Part shown: piece after piece, positions 54,031 to 64,000 of the stretch
Numbering within the stretch: position 1 is the first letter of the stretch
How the letters are laid out: each line of letters starts with the position of its first letter
Assembly (NCBI GenBank): GCA_038025085.1
Contig: CM076145.1
Span: 19,353,557 to 19,417,556, forward strand
Length of the DNA: 64,000 nucleotides
From: Tetragonia tetragonoides
Lineage: Eukaryota; Streptophyta; Magnoliopsida; Caryophyllales; Aizoaceae
Direction: 5' to 3'
Notes under the pieces: generated by a model
What the model saw: only the letters and a program-made list of their open reading frames with translations
Database searches by the model: none
What the model was told of the DNA's origin: nothing
Translations under genes and position numbers: made by a program

Positions 54031-54923
54031 TTACAGAAAGGCAATCAAACAATAAGAAGTTTTTTAAATCACAAGAGATGCGTGAAAACTAACTATGGCA
54101 AGTGTACCAGTCGAACAAGTAATAAAGAAGGTAAGTCAAGTATCGTTCCCACGAGGAATAGAATGAATAAGTACTAAAATAATAAAACCTAACTTTATCT
54201 AGAAAATCGAATCCAAGGTGTCGGATTAAGAACTAAACTAAAAATAACTAGCTAGATTGACTAAACTAAGAAATTGGGTAAATAATCAAATCAAACAATA
54301 TGAGGAGAACACTAGGGTTTTGGGTTCACCAATCCAATTCTCTGTCGATCCCTAAATCCCAAGGTTGAAATTAATAACATGAAGCAAGGTCTTTCTTAAC
54401 TATTCAATATTTTTTCTCAAGATATATTGAATCTAACTTAAGTTATTAACCTATACTATCTGTAGATAGATTTAAACAATTCAAGAAGCATTAAGAACAC
54501 TAAAAACCTATAACAAATGAATTGAAAGGTTATGTTTGTACTTCTCAGTATTTCGTTCAATTCCCTGTTTATGCTATTAAAAAAAACCGTGAAAACAGAA
54601 TTCTGATCTTCCAGGTCTGAGACCGGACAGGACCGGAATAATTCTGGTTCGGTTGAGGCCTTTATTTTTTATAGATTCTGGTTCAGGTTTTTCTGGTTCC
54701 TGTCCATTCCGGTTTTCGGTTCAAACAGGTGTTCACTCATAGGAGAGAGGCACTGTAGCAACATTTTGTTCTTTTTTTGGGCTGAAGAAACTTCGAATCT
54801 ATTAAGAGATCGCAAGTGCGTCGTCTGTGTACAAAGATCTCACCCATTAGTTTCAATATCGGATGATAAATGTAATAAGTACGCATTGTTCACACATACT
54901 AAAGGGTTCGCACCTGAACCTAA
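54031..54923. other. Retroelement debris
   Basis: Positions 54090-54160 (GCAAGTGTACCAGTCGAACA ... TATCGTTCCCACGAGG) look like a phrase common at the ends of Athila-type elements; this is recalled similarity, not tested. Positions 54600-54745 (ACCGGACAGGACCGG, CCGGTTTTCGGTTCAAACAG) resemble the CGGTTC-rich subterminal zone of small hAT elements. No gene. Confidence 0.35.
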
Positions 54924-55050
54924 TATAACACCATCGATTTTACAACGATTTCAGGGGAACTATCGATGTCATTATACATGACTTGACACGACTAAACCGT
55001 CAAAAGCCCAAGAGCGCTACTACAACATTTATCGCTAAGCAATAAATGCA
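54924..55050 (-). mobile_element. Fragment of a family F LTR
   Basis: About 125 bp match the end of the LTR at 11001 (GGAACTATCGATGTCATTAT, ACATGACTTGACAC, ACAACATTTATCGCTAAGCA). It breaks at 55050 where element G begins, so G probably inserted here. Confidence 0.72.
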
Positions 55051-56503
55051 GATGCGTGGAGGATTACTGTTTTTGAGGTTTTTTATGAATATGACTAAAA
55101 TAAGATAAACGAAGATTACCATTTGATGCGTGGCGGAAAACTGTTTTTGAGGTTTTTCATTAATAAGACTAAAATAAGATAAATGAAGATAAAAGCAAGG
55201 ATATAACTTGAGATAAAGGCTGAGCCACCACTCAATGTTTAAGGATCTATCCGCATTGGACTAAAGGCTGAGCCACCACCCAAAGGTTGAAGGAACCACT
55301 CAAATCACCACTAGATAAACTAGATAAAGAAATGATATTTTTGGTAGTTTACTCAACTTGAGCAACCAGATTTCATATTCATCAAGTTTGATTTGCAACT
55401 ACAACCAAGGCTCCTATATATAGGAGTATTCAAGCTTAGTGAAAGCTACATTTAAAGCTAAATAAACTGATTACAAATGCAAAGGAATCAAACAAGACCA
55501 ACAGCTAGAAATTGCTGTCAATAAAAAGGACTTTTTAGGTATGTCGCTTTCAATGTGGCTGCTACTTTTTTGCGTCTCTTTGGAGCTATTCTCTTGCTTG
55601 TAGGACGTGAAAAAGGTGTCATTGGTGATTTGATACCTTTCTTAACTTATCCTAATGGTAGAGATATGCTCAGCAAAATGTTGCTATTAATGTGAGGACC
55701 ACAAAGGCCACAATGCTCGATCGGATGCAAACTGGACAACTTGGGGGAAAACACATTTTCAGCTACCTTATTGACTTCAGTCCCTTAACTTAATCTATGA
55801 TCCTTCTATAGGACTCTCTAAGGAGTCCAGCAATGTAAGACACGACCCAATGTGGCCTCAAGAGTTAGGTTAATTAATTGTTCAATTAAAAATCGGGTAG
55901 CTGTTGGAGGCGAAATGACAGATTTGGGCTTTATTAAGTCGCTTTTTGAGCAAAAAAAATCCTTGGCATGACTTGACCTTCTTCCATGGAATTATGGGAG
56001 GTATCATTAGCATTAATTAGGAGCTTAAGGCTTGCTCTCTCATCACTAATTAATTATAATAAAGCATACTAAGATAAGTAATGAGCTGACTAAACTTAGA
56101 AGCTTAATTAATGCAAGGATAGATGATGTAGTTTGAGCTTGTTGCCAACGCATCATACTCCCATGGTTGTTTTGGACTTGCCCTCAAGTCCTGGAAGTGA
56201 AACTCTTTCTAGTGTAGATAAAAAAAGGATGTGCTAAACTTTCCACCCCAAATTCGGCCGCGTATCCAAGCCCTATTGATTTTGCTACATCTTCTTTTGT
56301 TCTCTGTTTTTGCACGAAAAAGAACAATGTTGCAACTGTCCCAATCCTAACTCTTGGGAAAGCTTCATAATCACTCCAATAAGATTTGCTCGTTTTAGTA
56401 ACACACTCAAACAAAATCTAATCCGATTTGTGCTTCGTTTCAATGGGAGTTGAAGAGAGCAAGTGTAAGACTTCATCACCCGTGAGGTGGATAAATGGTT
56501 TCT

Positions 56504-57330
56504 TTAAACCTCTTTGCTACCTTCATGGTAGTGATCTTTGCTAGCAACTGAGGTGTGTGAGTTGTTAAAAGTTTCACAAGAACCTTTTTTACTACCCACG
56601 TTGTTGTTTGAACAAGGCATTAGGTGTACTGTTGCCTTCTCAAGAACAAGCACGTTGCTATCTTCGTCAAGCTGCAAGGAGATCTTCACAATAGGAACTT
56701 GCTGTAGGAGAACAGAGGAGTTTGTTGTTTGAACAAGGCCCTCACAATTCAGAAATACATCACTAGAGGACTCAAGTTCTTCTTCAAGGGCAAGGGATGC
56801 TGAATTAAAAGAAATCTCCAAGATGCCCTTTTGTTCCTCTTGAGAGAAATTGGGTTGATGGGATGCTTCGTCAATCATTTGCCATTCCTTTAGGCTTACA
56901 ACATCAACTTTGTGGGCTGCATTTTCAGTATCTTCCATGTTAGCTACTTGCTCAAGATTATATGTATTCAAAGATGGCCGCAATGTGAGCCTTAATAAGA
57001 ACTCCGTTAAGAACTCTTTCTGCATCTCACTTGAACTTTGAATCTTGCGTTCTCCCATCTTTTCCCTTTGAAGCTCCAACAATCTCCACCACATGAGGGC
57101 ATCACAATCAAAAGTACTCGTCACTAGCTCTATTTTCTTGTAATCAGAAAACTCCAAGATTGTAAACTATTCGTTGACTCTCTCAAGCCAAGTATAAAAC
57201 ACTTCATAATTGAGGAATCCACCAAATTTAGGAAGATCAATCTCTAAATCATCATCATTATGCCAAGTATAATGAAGGCGAGGCTTTTTGTGGAGTAAGG
57301 ATGTGTTTGAGCTCGGATCGGTAGTGTTTG
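56504..57330 (-). pseudogene. gag: gag remnant of element G
   Basis: Minus-strand text DLEIDLPKFGGFLNYEVFYT then WLERVNE, a TAG at about 57167, and FTILEFSDYKKIELVTSTFD with MWWRLLELQREKMGERKI and EMQKEFLTEFLLRL, the usual retroviral-type capsid layout (I/L-P-x-F-x-G, then WW and a conserved EF). The region after about 56950 is Ser/Glu-rich and ends before any zinc finger. Lineage not determined. Confidence 0.62.
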
Positions 57331-58412
57331 GGCCTATTTGGTTCTTTGTGGACTATTTATTATAAGGTGATGGGATGCGAAAACCAAATGTAACGAATAC
57401 TCAAAATAAATTTCCAAACAAGAGTATCCCATAATGCAACACCAAATAGAGATTCAACAAAGACCCATACGAGAAAAAGATGCCAACGACTCACAACAAC
57501 TCAACATCAAACACAATATTTCCAGATTTTTTCTATACACGAACAGCTCAACAAATCTCAATATTTCTCACACAAATGGTCGACTAAATCAAAAATACAC
57601 CAGGAGACTTTTGTAGTATAAGGTATTAACAATCCAAAGGAGCAAGAAAGACATAAACTCTATCTCTAGATCTTGAGATATAAGCAAAATGCCAACATGA
57701 CTCCTTGTCGCGTTCCAGCAAGACCATAAAATGTTCGAGCACAAATGAAGGTCAAAGACTCAACCTTTACACTTCAAACCACTTGTACAACGAAGATAGA
57801 ACCCAAAATAACATAACTAGGTACAAATCCAACACTATTCTCCAAAATTACGCAAGTAAAGTTCTAGAACAAATAGATCAACACAACAACAAAATCCCTG
57901 TTCAGGCTCAGCACATATAGTAACTTTACACAATAAACTGCTCGAAACCACAATGATTTAAGAAAAACCACCAAGATAGATCTAAGGATAAGGGTCTTAG
58001 AAACTCGGAACAATTGCAAAGTTCACACTTTTACCTCTTGAAGCGTGTTTAAGAGTCAGAAACTTAGGCTTGGTCTAGTCGCATGTCCAGCGGGAGTCTT
58101 TGGAAAAATGCTTATTTGAGAATCCAAATCCCAACCTTTTGCCCTCAAACCAAAACAGGGAGTTATAGGAATCTCTATGAAAAAACCCTCTGAATAATTG
58201 AACCAAAAAGGAATTAGGAAACACCAAAACCTGTAGTTCTTCAAACTACAAGAAGAGGTAGCTTGTATGCTTCTCGGTTTTGACAGACCTAGATATTTTC
58301 ATCAATATCTCCCGAAATACTTAACCTCCCAAAGTGTAAGACCACAATATGGAAAGACAAAAGGATGAGAAAGATGATGGTGTACAATAACGAGCAAAAC
58401 AACCTGGAATTT

Positions 58413-58424
58413 GCCCAGATACCA
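58413..58424 (-). promoter_or_regulatory. Degenerate primer binding site of element G
   Basis: TGGTATCTGGGC on the minus strand, two bases after the LTR end GCATCA. It differs from the initiator-Met site TGGTATCAGAGC at three positions. Confidence 0.6.
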
Positions 58425-58786
58425 GTTGATGCGTGGCAGATTACTGTTTTTGAGGTTTTTTTATTGATAAGACTAAAATAAGATAAACGAAGATTACCAG
58501 TTGATGCGTGGCGGATTACTGTTTTTGAGGTTTTTAAATAATAAGCCTAAAATAAGATAAACGAAGATAAAAGCAAAGATATAACTTGAGATAAAGGCTA
58601 AGCCACCACTCAAAGTTTACAGATCCACCCCCATTGGACTAAAGGCTGAGCCACCACCTAAAGGTTAAAGTAACCACTCAAATCACCACTAGATAAACTA
58701 GATAAAAACATGAGATTTTTTTGTTAGTTTACTCAACTTGAGCAACCAGTTTTCATATTCATCAAATATGAATTGCAACTACAACC

Positions 58787-60374
58787 TGTAGACACCCTAA
58801 TCGGTTCTCATCCCCTGGCACCACAACGCCCAATGATGATGGTAATGGATTAACATGGACGTAAGTAGAAAAGGACATTGCTCGTAAATCTAGACCAAAT
58901 TCCTTGAAACCACAGTCTTTGGATAGCCCTTGTTATAAGGATTCCAACGCCTTCGACCTTGCCTCAATATGGTTCCCGGATCAAGAGATATCGCGTCTCG
59001 AAGATTTGGGTCAAAACCGCTCAATCCCGACCCCCTGGGTCAGCCCAAGGGCAATTTCGTAATTTACTGAGCACAAAAAGTCAAAAACCCTAGTCACACG
59101 CGCGCCGTCAGGTCCAGCGGGTATCGCTACCTGCCCGGCTGCCAGCGCGTGACAGCAGGGGCCTTCTGTCCAGCCGCTGCGCCCAGCGGCCAGCCGTTGA
59201 GTTCAGCGGCCAGCCGCAGAGCCTCAGCGGCCTAGCCGCTTAGCCCCAGCGGCAGCCGCGGGCCCCAGTTGCCCTCCGTGTGGCCGCTGGGCCGGTTTTT
59301 TTGCTGGACCGAGTTGTGGCGCCGGGTTTCTTACCCTAAGCCCCAAAATCCGTCCCCCAACTCTATGAATACTCCTCTTCACCCTCTTTTGCAGAGGGTC
59401 AGGTCAGTCAGTTCATAATTTTGAGAGCACATATTTTCCCAAATCAAAGAGAATTCAGAAATCTGAAGATCCAAGCAAGCATTACACCTAGCCTAGCACC
59501 CAAGATCGAAGAGCAATTCCGATTCTACTAGTCCCGTACGAATAGAACGTCCAGGTTAACCATCCTGAGGGCCTAAACTCTTTATTAAATCTCTTGTTTA
59601 CTATTTATCAATCATGTTTTATTTAGCTTTTGATTATGGATGAATAAATTTGCATGCTTTGGCTTCTGTATATAATTATGCATGTTTAATTTATAAAGTT
59701 AGCATCTTTTATATTAGTTATGCAAGTTTGCATCTTTTTGTAGTTTTTGCATGCATATAGTAGCCTCCTAGGTTTATTTTAGCATAAAGTTAATATCTTT
59801 GCATTGTTCTTCTTTTGAAGTTACTGATAATTTTATTGATGTGCATATACAATGCTTGGCGCAATTAGCAAAGTGCGGTAGGTTGGAGCGTTAATTTAAT
59901 GCTTTATATCTTGTTTATGCTTGTTAATAGTATGCATGTAAATTGGATATAAATTGTGCGAAGTGATAACATAGGTAATTTGGTTGTCTTTAACCCGCCT
60001 AGTTAATTTACGATATTGGACGACCGGACTTGTATGGAACCATATAGTATAAATAAATATTTGACATGGATAAGCTTAGTAGAGGCCGTTTATACGGGCG
60101 ATTTAGATGAGATTCGTGTTGTTTATTTCGTACCTACACCCCCGAACTCAATATTTAGTCCCCATGGGCATGAGTCAATTCCCAATAGGAATTGGGTGCA
60201 CTGTTGATGGTTTTCAATTGTTTCCTTAAAAATTAGTGGCGGCTTCTTATTTGCAAATTGTTATTCCCCATAATTAAATTAAATTGCATATGACGTATTA
60301 TTAAGAACCATTAATCCCAATCGAATAAAATCACGATTTTAATGGAGAGCTGGGAAGAGGTGAGGGTTCTTACA
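58787..60374 (+). mobile_element. 5' LTR of element A, 1588 bp
   Basis: From TGTAGACACCCTAATCGG to GGGTTCTTACA. AGCGGCC/GCCGCT units lie at 59160-59290. The TATA box of the solo copy (CTATAAATAC) reads CTATGAATAC here (59363-59372), so this promoter looks weakened. It shares the ACACCCCCGAACTC phrase with LTRs B and C. Confidence 0.9.
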
Positions 60375-60375
60375 G

Positions 60376-60393
60376 TGGCGACTTCACTAGGGA
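60376..60393 (+). promoter_or_regulatory. Primer binding site of element A (tRNA-Arg type)
   Basis: TGGCGACTTCACTAGGGA, one base after the LTR end. The best-preserved of the three tRNA-Arg-type sites together with that of B. Confidence 0.78.
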
Positions 60394-61396
60394 CAAATAA
60401 CAAGAGGGTGTAATTCGAATACTTATCCATGTCAATAATTTATTCTAGCTATTTGGTTCAATTACCGTATGTGTTTATTTTCTTTGCTCTTGCATCCATA
60501 TCATTCATATTGCATGTGTTATCATCGCAGGATGTCGAAAGACATCACCTCTCCATAAACAGGAATTACCCTTTGGAACATTGTCTATGACTTAGGCCGG
60601 TGACCCACTCGGTCCGAATTACCTTTGCACATAGTCGTGTTCCACCCCATGGCATTTACATGTTTCCATTTGAGATGTGTAAAACAGTACGTCTAGTATT
60701 ACTATGCACCCCATAGATGACGAAATGCATCCGGTCGTGGGTTACCATGTCCAACCATAGATTGTGTCAACTATTGCATTATTTTCCATACTCCATATCA
60801 AGGTGCTAATTGATTTACTTACCATATTATGATTGATTGTTTCCTTGCTATGTGATTAGTTTCCATAGAATATTAGGATTAGATCCCCCTTAGGATTCCT
60901 TTTATGAGTCCTGATTAGGGAAGGTTTTCCTTTTTGTTTGCTTGTGCGTTTTGTCAAGTTTACAAATAGAGTCTAGGATCCTTTTCTTTTTAGGAAGTAG
61001 AATCCATGTATGACTCCGATGATGCTAGTGATCATGTTAGGAAGACGTTCCTTTCCATAAGAATTAGATTGCATGCAAATAATATATTCCCGTCAATGAT
61101 CTTTCACCAAATAAAAAAAGAGAGTCCAATTTTATTCCATATGCAAGTTAATAGTACATCTCCTTTCCTTAAATTAGTGAATTTCATCCCATATGCAAGT
61201 CAAGAGTATTTATAATTCTAATAAAGTCGAACGATCATTGACTAGAATATGCTATTTACATAAAATCGCGTCTTTCCCAAAAGATCACCATGTTGAGGAT
61301 TAGTGCTAGATTCTCTTTCCACATTTGTTTTAAAATAAAAATCTTTATTCTGTGGAGTTTCCCATTTATTTCCTATTTTCTTAAATGGGCCTTTTT
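60394..61396 (+). other. Leader of element A
   Basis: No gene. Contains decayed traces of the CATATGCAAGTCAAGAGTA-type repeat (61130-61215) that is an ordered array in B and C. Confidence 0.55.
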
Positions 61397-61605
61397 ATGT
61401 CCAGAATTGGTAGGAGTAAAGATCCCGGTCGTAGGGAGTGGGAGAGGGACGAGTCCAGCAACAGGTTAGTCCGCAAGTTGTCATTCGAACCTTCACCACA
61501 AGCACAGTTTGTGGGCCCCATTTGGCTCGATTACCTTCGCACACCGCCATTGTCACCTTGAGCCTCACCACCTAGTTCACCTAAGTCCGATATGTCTGGA
61601 GACGC
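61397..61605 (+). pseudogene. gag: N-terminus of gag of element A, interrupted
   Basis: Starts at ATG 61397 (MSRIGRSKDPGRREWERDES then SNRLVRKLSFEP), homologous to the gag starts of B (40952) and C (16990). TGA at about 61559 follows RTPPLSP, the frame continues as ASPPSSPKSDMSGDA, and the family F LTR starts at 61606. Confidence 0.78.
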
Positions 61606-63689
61606 TGTAACACCCCCGAATTCGCAACGATTTCTTGGGAACTATCGACGTCATTGTGCACGACTCGACACCGCTGAACCGTGCCGAACCCGAGGGGATG
61701 TCACTGCAACATTTATCACTAAGAAATAAATGCTAAGAAGAAAGAAAGACTAGGCATCAAAAGGAGCTTACTAAGGAACTAAACAAACTAAACAGTTAAT
61801 ATCAGAGTTGTCTATATAGTGAGCTAAAAACCATTAAACCAAATTTATTACAACTTGCCTTCAAAGGGATAAATCCAATAAAAATCCCAACGATCTAAAC
61901 TGAACAGAAACAGTTCTAAAAACCGATGCCAACTCTACCTTCCAAGTTGTACGTCCTCAATCAACTAAACCTGCACTTTGGTTTCCGTGACGGAAACAAA
62001 ATACAGAAGAAAAGAAAAGAAACAAAAGAGAAACAAAAATCAGATAAACTGAATAAACGTCATCCGTACCCAGTAAAAACATTTCGCAAACCTTACCTGA
62101 GTTTTTAGAAGAATCATTGAAATTCATTTGCATACGCACACAAGCATATAATCAAGCAGACGCACAACGACATTCTTTTATATGCAATTCTTGTATAGTG
62201 ATCACACGAAATACGACATAGACAATCCGTCTTAATTAGAGAGATGTAAGAGAGCGAATAGAACAGCAATTACCCATACTGTTCATCGAAGATACAATCA
62301 CGCCTTGGACTTAATGACTCTAGTGTGCATACTACCTCTAGTACAATTACACGAGCCTAGAGGACTTAATAAATGGGGAATGATCCATCCTAGACACACT
62401 GCGAGGTGTCCATAAGTAACTTGGGAATCACTCATCCCTTGAACTACACCACTAGGTGCAATCCGGATTGCTCGACTACTCCTAGGGATCCATTAGGAGT
62501 CTTACTCTCATTTAATTCAATTCACATAATTGGCATTGGTTGACATAAGTGGTACTACGAGGCCACGATTTACTAATTCATTTCATGCTCTTGACAATGA
62601 ATAGTAAATAACGACAATAATGATAATCCAATACGATGAGAATTAAACATGCTTTAATTCAATAACGACGATAATTCAATAATGATGACGAGTAATGTCT
62701 AGCACAATTTCGGCAGCACTTCGGCAGGGTAATATTATATCCAAAAATTTACAAATGACCAGAGACATTCAAATATAATATATAGGTGCGCACTAGCACT
62801 CAGTAATACCCATACCAATTAGCATATAATTAATAGCATAATAATATTAATAATTCGCTATTCAACAATTGTCCAATAATCATCATATGGACTAATTAAT
62901 TCCCAAAACATGCTAACATCAACATGCTAATTATAACTCATATTTACAGTAGTGAATCATGCTTAATAACTTCGTAATAACGACGATATAATTTAATCAT
63001 GCTTTGCATATTAAATTCACAACAAATTGCCAATTAGCACATAACACATCAAAATAGTTTTGATGGGGCTTTGGAAGAAGGTAGGCATGAGCGCTTACCA
63101 CTAATACGCTACCAACAGTAAGTATGCTCCAACCAATCGACAATAATCACGCTTGCCGAATCAGCATTAATTAAATAAGAAAATACAAACAGTAACGAAA
63201 TCTCAATCTGATATTTTTATTAAATTTCTTGATTTATTTCAACCAATCTAGGCTTTTGAAAATCCGAATTCCGATTCCGAATGAGTGCAGACAAATAAAA
63301 ACATTAAATCGAAAATACTGAAAATCGAATTAATAATTACGAAAAAATATAAAAACGAAACCATAACTTCAAAACTAGGTCTATGTCACGGGTACCCATG
63401 CAAGGGACCCATAACCTGATCCATCACCACCACCACCCCCCACTGGCCACTATGGCCGGTGGTGGTGGTCGCCGGTGCTCCGGCGAGGAGAGGAGAGAGA
63501 AAGAGAGAGTTTGCGAAGAGAGAGAGGGAGAAAACGAACGGGAGAGAAGGAGAGAGAAGATGGGTGAAGACGGGGCCAGGCCCTTCGTGCCCTGGCGGTC
63601 GACCACCGTCGTCCAGGCGGCGGCCTGGCGATGGTCACGACCGTCCGCGACTGCAACCGCGAGGGGGAGGGGAGATGCGAAGAGAGAGG

Positions 63690-63765
<76 letters not shown>

Positions 63766-64000
63766 ACGAACGGCTTACCGCCGGTGAGGGAGGCTCGCTA
63801 GTGGTCGGCGGTGGCAAGGGCTGATGGAGGAGAGGTGAGAGGAGAGAGAACCGGTGAGGGAGAGAGAAGAGAGAGAGAGAGAGAAGACGGTGAGAGAGAG
63901 GAGAGAGAGTGCTTGAGGGTTTTGGCTCAGTTTGCAAAACTGATCAACTGTCTCACCTTTTCCTTAGATAGGCCCTCAGTCAACCCAAATCAAATACTAC
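61606..64000 (-). mobile_element. Family F LTR or element, right end outside window
   Basis: Plus-strand start TGTAACACCCCCGAATTCGC, collinear with 11001-13130 up to the window edge. It has about 215 extra bases at 62895-63110 (CCAAAACATGCTAACATCAA...) absent from the other copy. The minus-strand TATA box reads CTATCTAAGG here against CTATATAAAGG in the other copy. Open frames over 63380-63940 are low-complexity leader. Confidence 0.8.
63693..63762 (+). repeat. (GA)n microsatellite, about 70 bp
   Basis: Pure AG dinucleotide run in the leader of the family F LTR. The homologous stretch at 12880-12960 has only short, impure GA runs, so the expansion is specific to this copy. Confidence 0.95.

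Larger units (their letters stand above)
55050..58786 (-). mobile_element. Element G: degraded minus-strand gypsy element
   Basis: Direct repeats 55050-55430 and 58427-58786 (about 360 bp aligned) are its LTR ends: on the minus strand they end CCGCCACGCATCA. A degenerate iMet-type PBS TGGTATCTGGGC lies at 58413-58424 next to the right copy. A TATA-like CTATATATAGG lies at about 55407-55418. Each LTR holds an internal duplication of about 75-95 bp (GATGCGTGG...GATTACTGTTTTTGAGG...AAACGAAGATTACCA). Gag lies in between; no pol was found. The 5' LTR is cut by element A at 58787. Stretches 55431-56480 and 57331-58412 show no coding domain. Confidence 0.72.
58787..64000 (+). mobile_element. Element A: Tat/Ogre-type element, 5' part only in window
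   Basis: 5' LTR 58787-60374, tRNA-Arg-type PBS at 60376, leader, gag start at 61397, then a family F LTR insertion at 61606 that runs to the window edge. It inserted into the 5' LTR of element G: the flank CAACC is followed by TGTAGACACC. The solo LTR at 805-2312 is a second, inverted member of the family. Confidence 0.85.

Noticed and set aside
54600..54745. Complete small hAT element
   Set aside because: Only a CGGTTC-rich stretch is visible; no matching termini or 8-bp duplication could be paired.
244..64000. Host protein-coding genes or rRNA and tRNA genes
   Set aside because: All protein-like text belongs to transposons or to PMD genes inside them, apart from 53061-54030, which I could not assign.

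Overview
The window is repeat-dense angiosperm nuclear DNA with no intact host gene, rRNA or tRNA gene. Almost all of it is assigned to plant transposable elements: Tat/Ogre-type Ty3/gypsy elements with a second RNase H, a tRNA-Arg-type primer site and antisense plant-mobile-domain (PMD) genes; two other gypsy types; a hAT; a CACTA; and a 5'-truncated LINE. Nearly every reading frame is broken by stops and frameshifts. A pericentromeric or heterochromatic location in a large plant genome is the natural inference. The species cannot be told from the sequence.

Left and centre (1-49415) form a four-level nest. Element E (451-10722, + strand, only its 3' half in the window) carries an antisense PMD gene that was hit by a solo LTR of family A (805-2312, TSD CCCTC) and a hAT element (2350-6304, TSD AGTCCACA). 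A LINE (7870-8730) lies just upstream of that gene. Element B (10723-49415) starts inside E's 3' LTR. B is a gag-only derivative without pol. Its 5' LTR is split by a solo LTR of family F (11001-13229) and by the complete element C (14200-38598, TSD CTAGT). Its interior carries a CACTA element (43456-46251, TSD ACT). Element C encodes gag-protease-RT-RNaseH-aRNaseH-integrase on the + strand and two PMD-like genes on the - strand. One of these is multi-exonic and is split by element D (27372-32520, TSD GGAAC, LTRs 801/801 bp). C's 3' LTR is itself split by a solo LTR of the same family (35940-37480). LTR divergence read by eye (B about 13%, C about 9%, D about 3%) gives the same age order as the nesting.

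Right part (49416-64000). B's 3' LTR stops abruptly at 49415 against a truncated minus-strand gypsy element (gag, protease, RT, RNase H; integrase lost). Then come an unrecognised minus-strand coding remnant (53061-54030), a family F LTR fragment (54924-55050), and element G (minus strand, gag only seen). G's 5' LTR is interrupted by element A (58787 to the window edge), and A's gag is interrupted by another family F LTR (61606 to the edge).

Three shared sequence signals stand out beyond the nest. (1) Arrays of a short palindrome (AGCGGYT..RCCGCT type) lie upstream of the TATA box in LTRs A, B, C and E and also upstream of the antisense PMD genes. (2) The 3' tandem repeats of B and C each contain a hairpin whose stem covaries between units. 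(3) A hairpin around GAGTTGGGTGCCTAAC lies in the R/U5 region of LTRs B and C. The antisense genes have splice sites, TATA boxes and leaders of their own, so these elements look like retrotransposons carrying a separately transcribed passenger gene.
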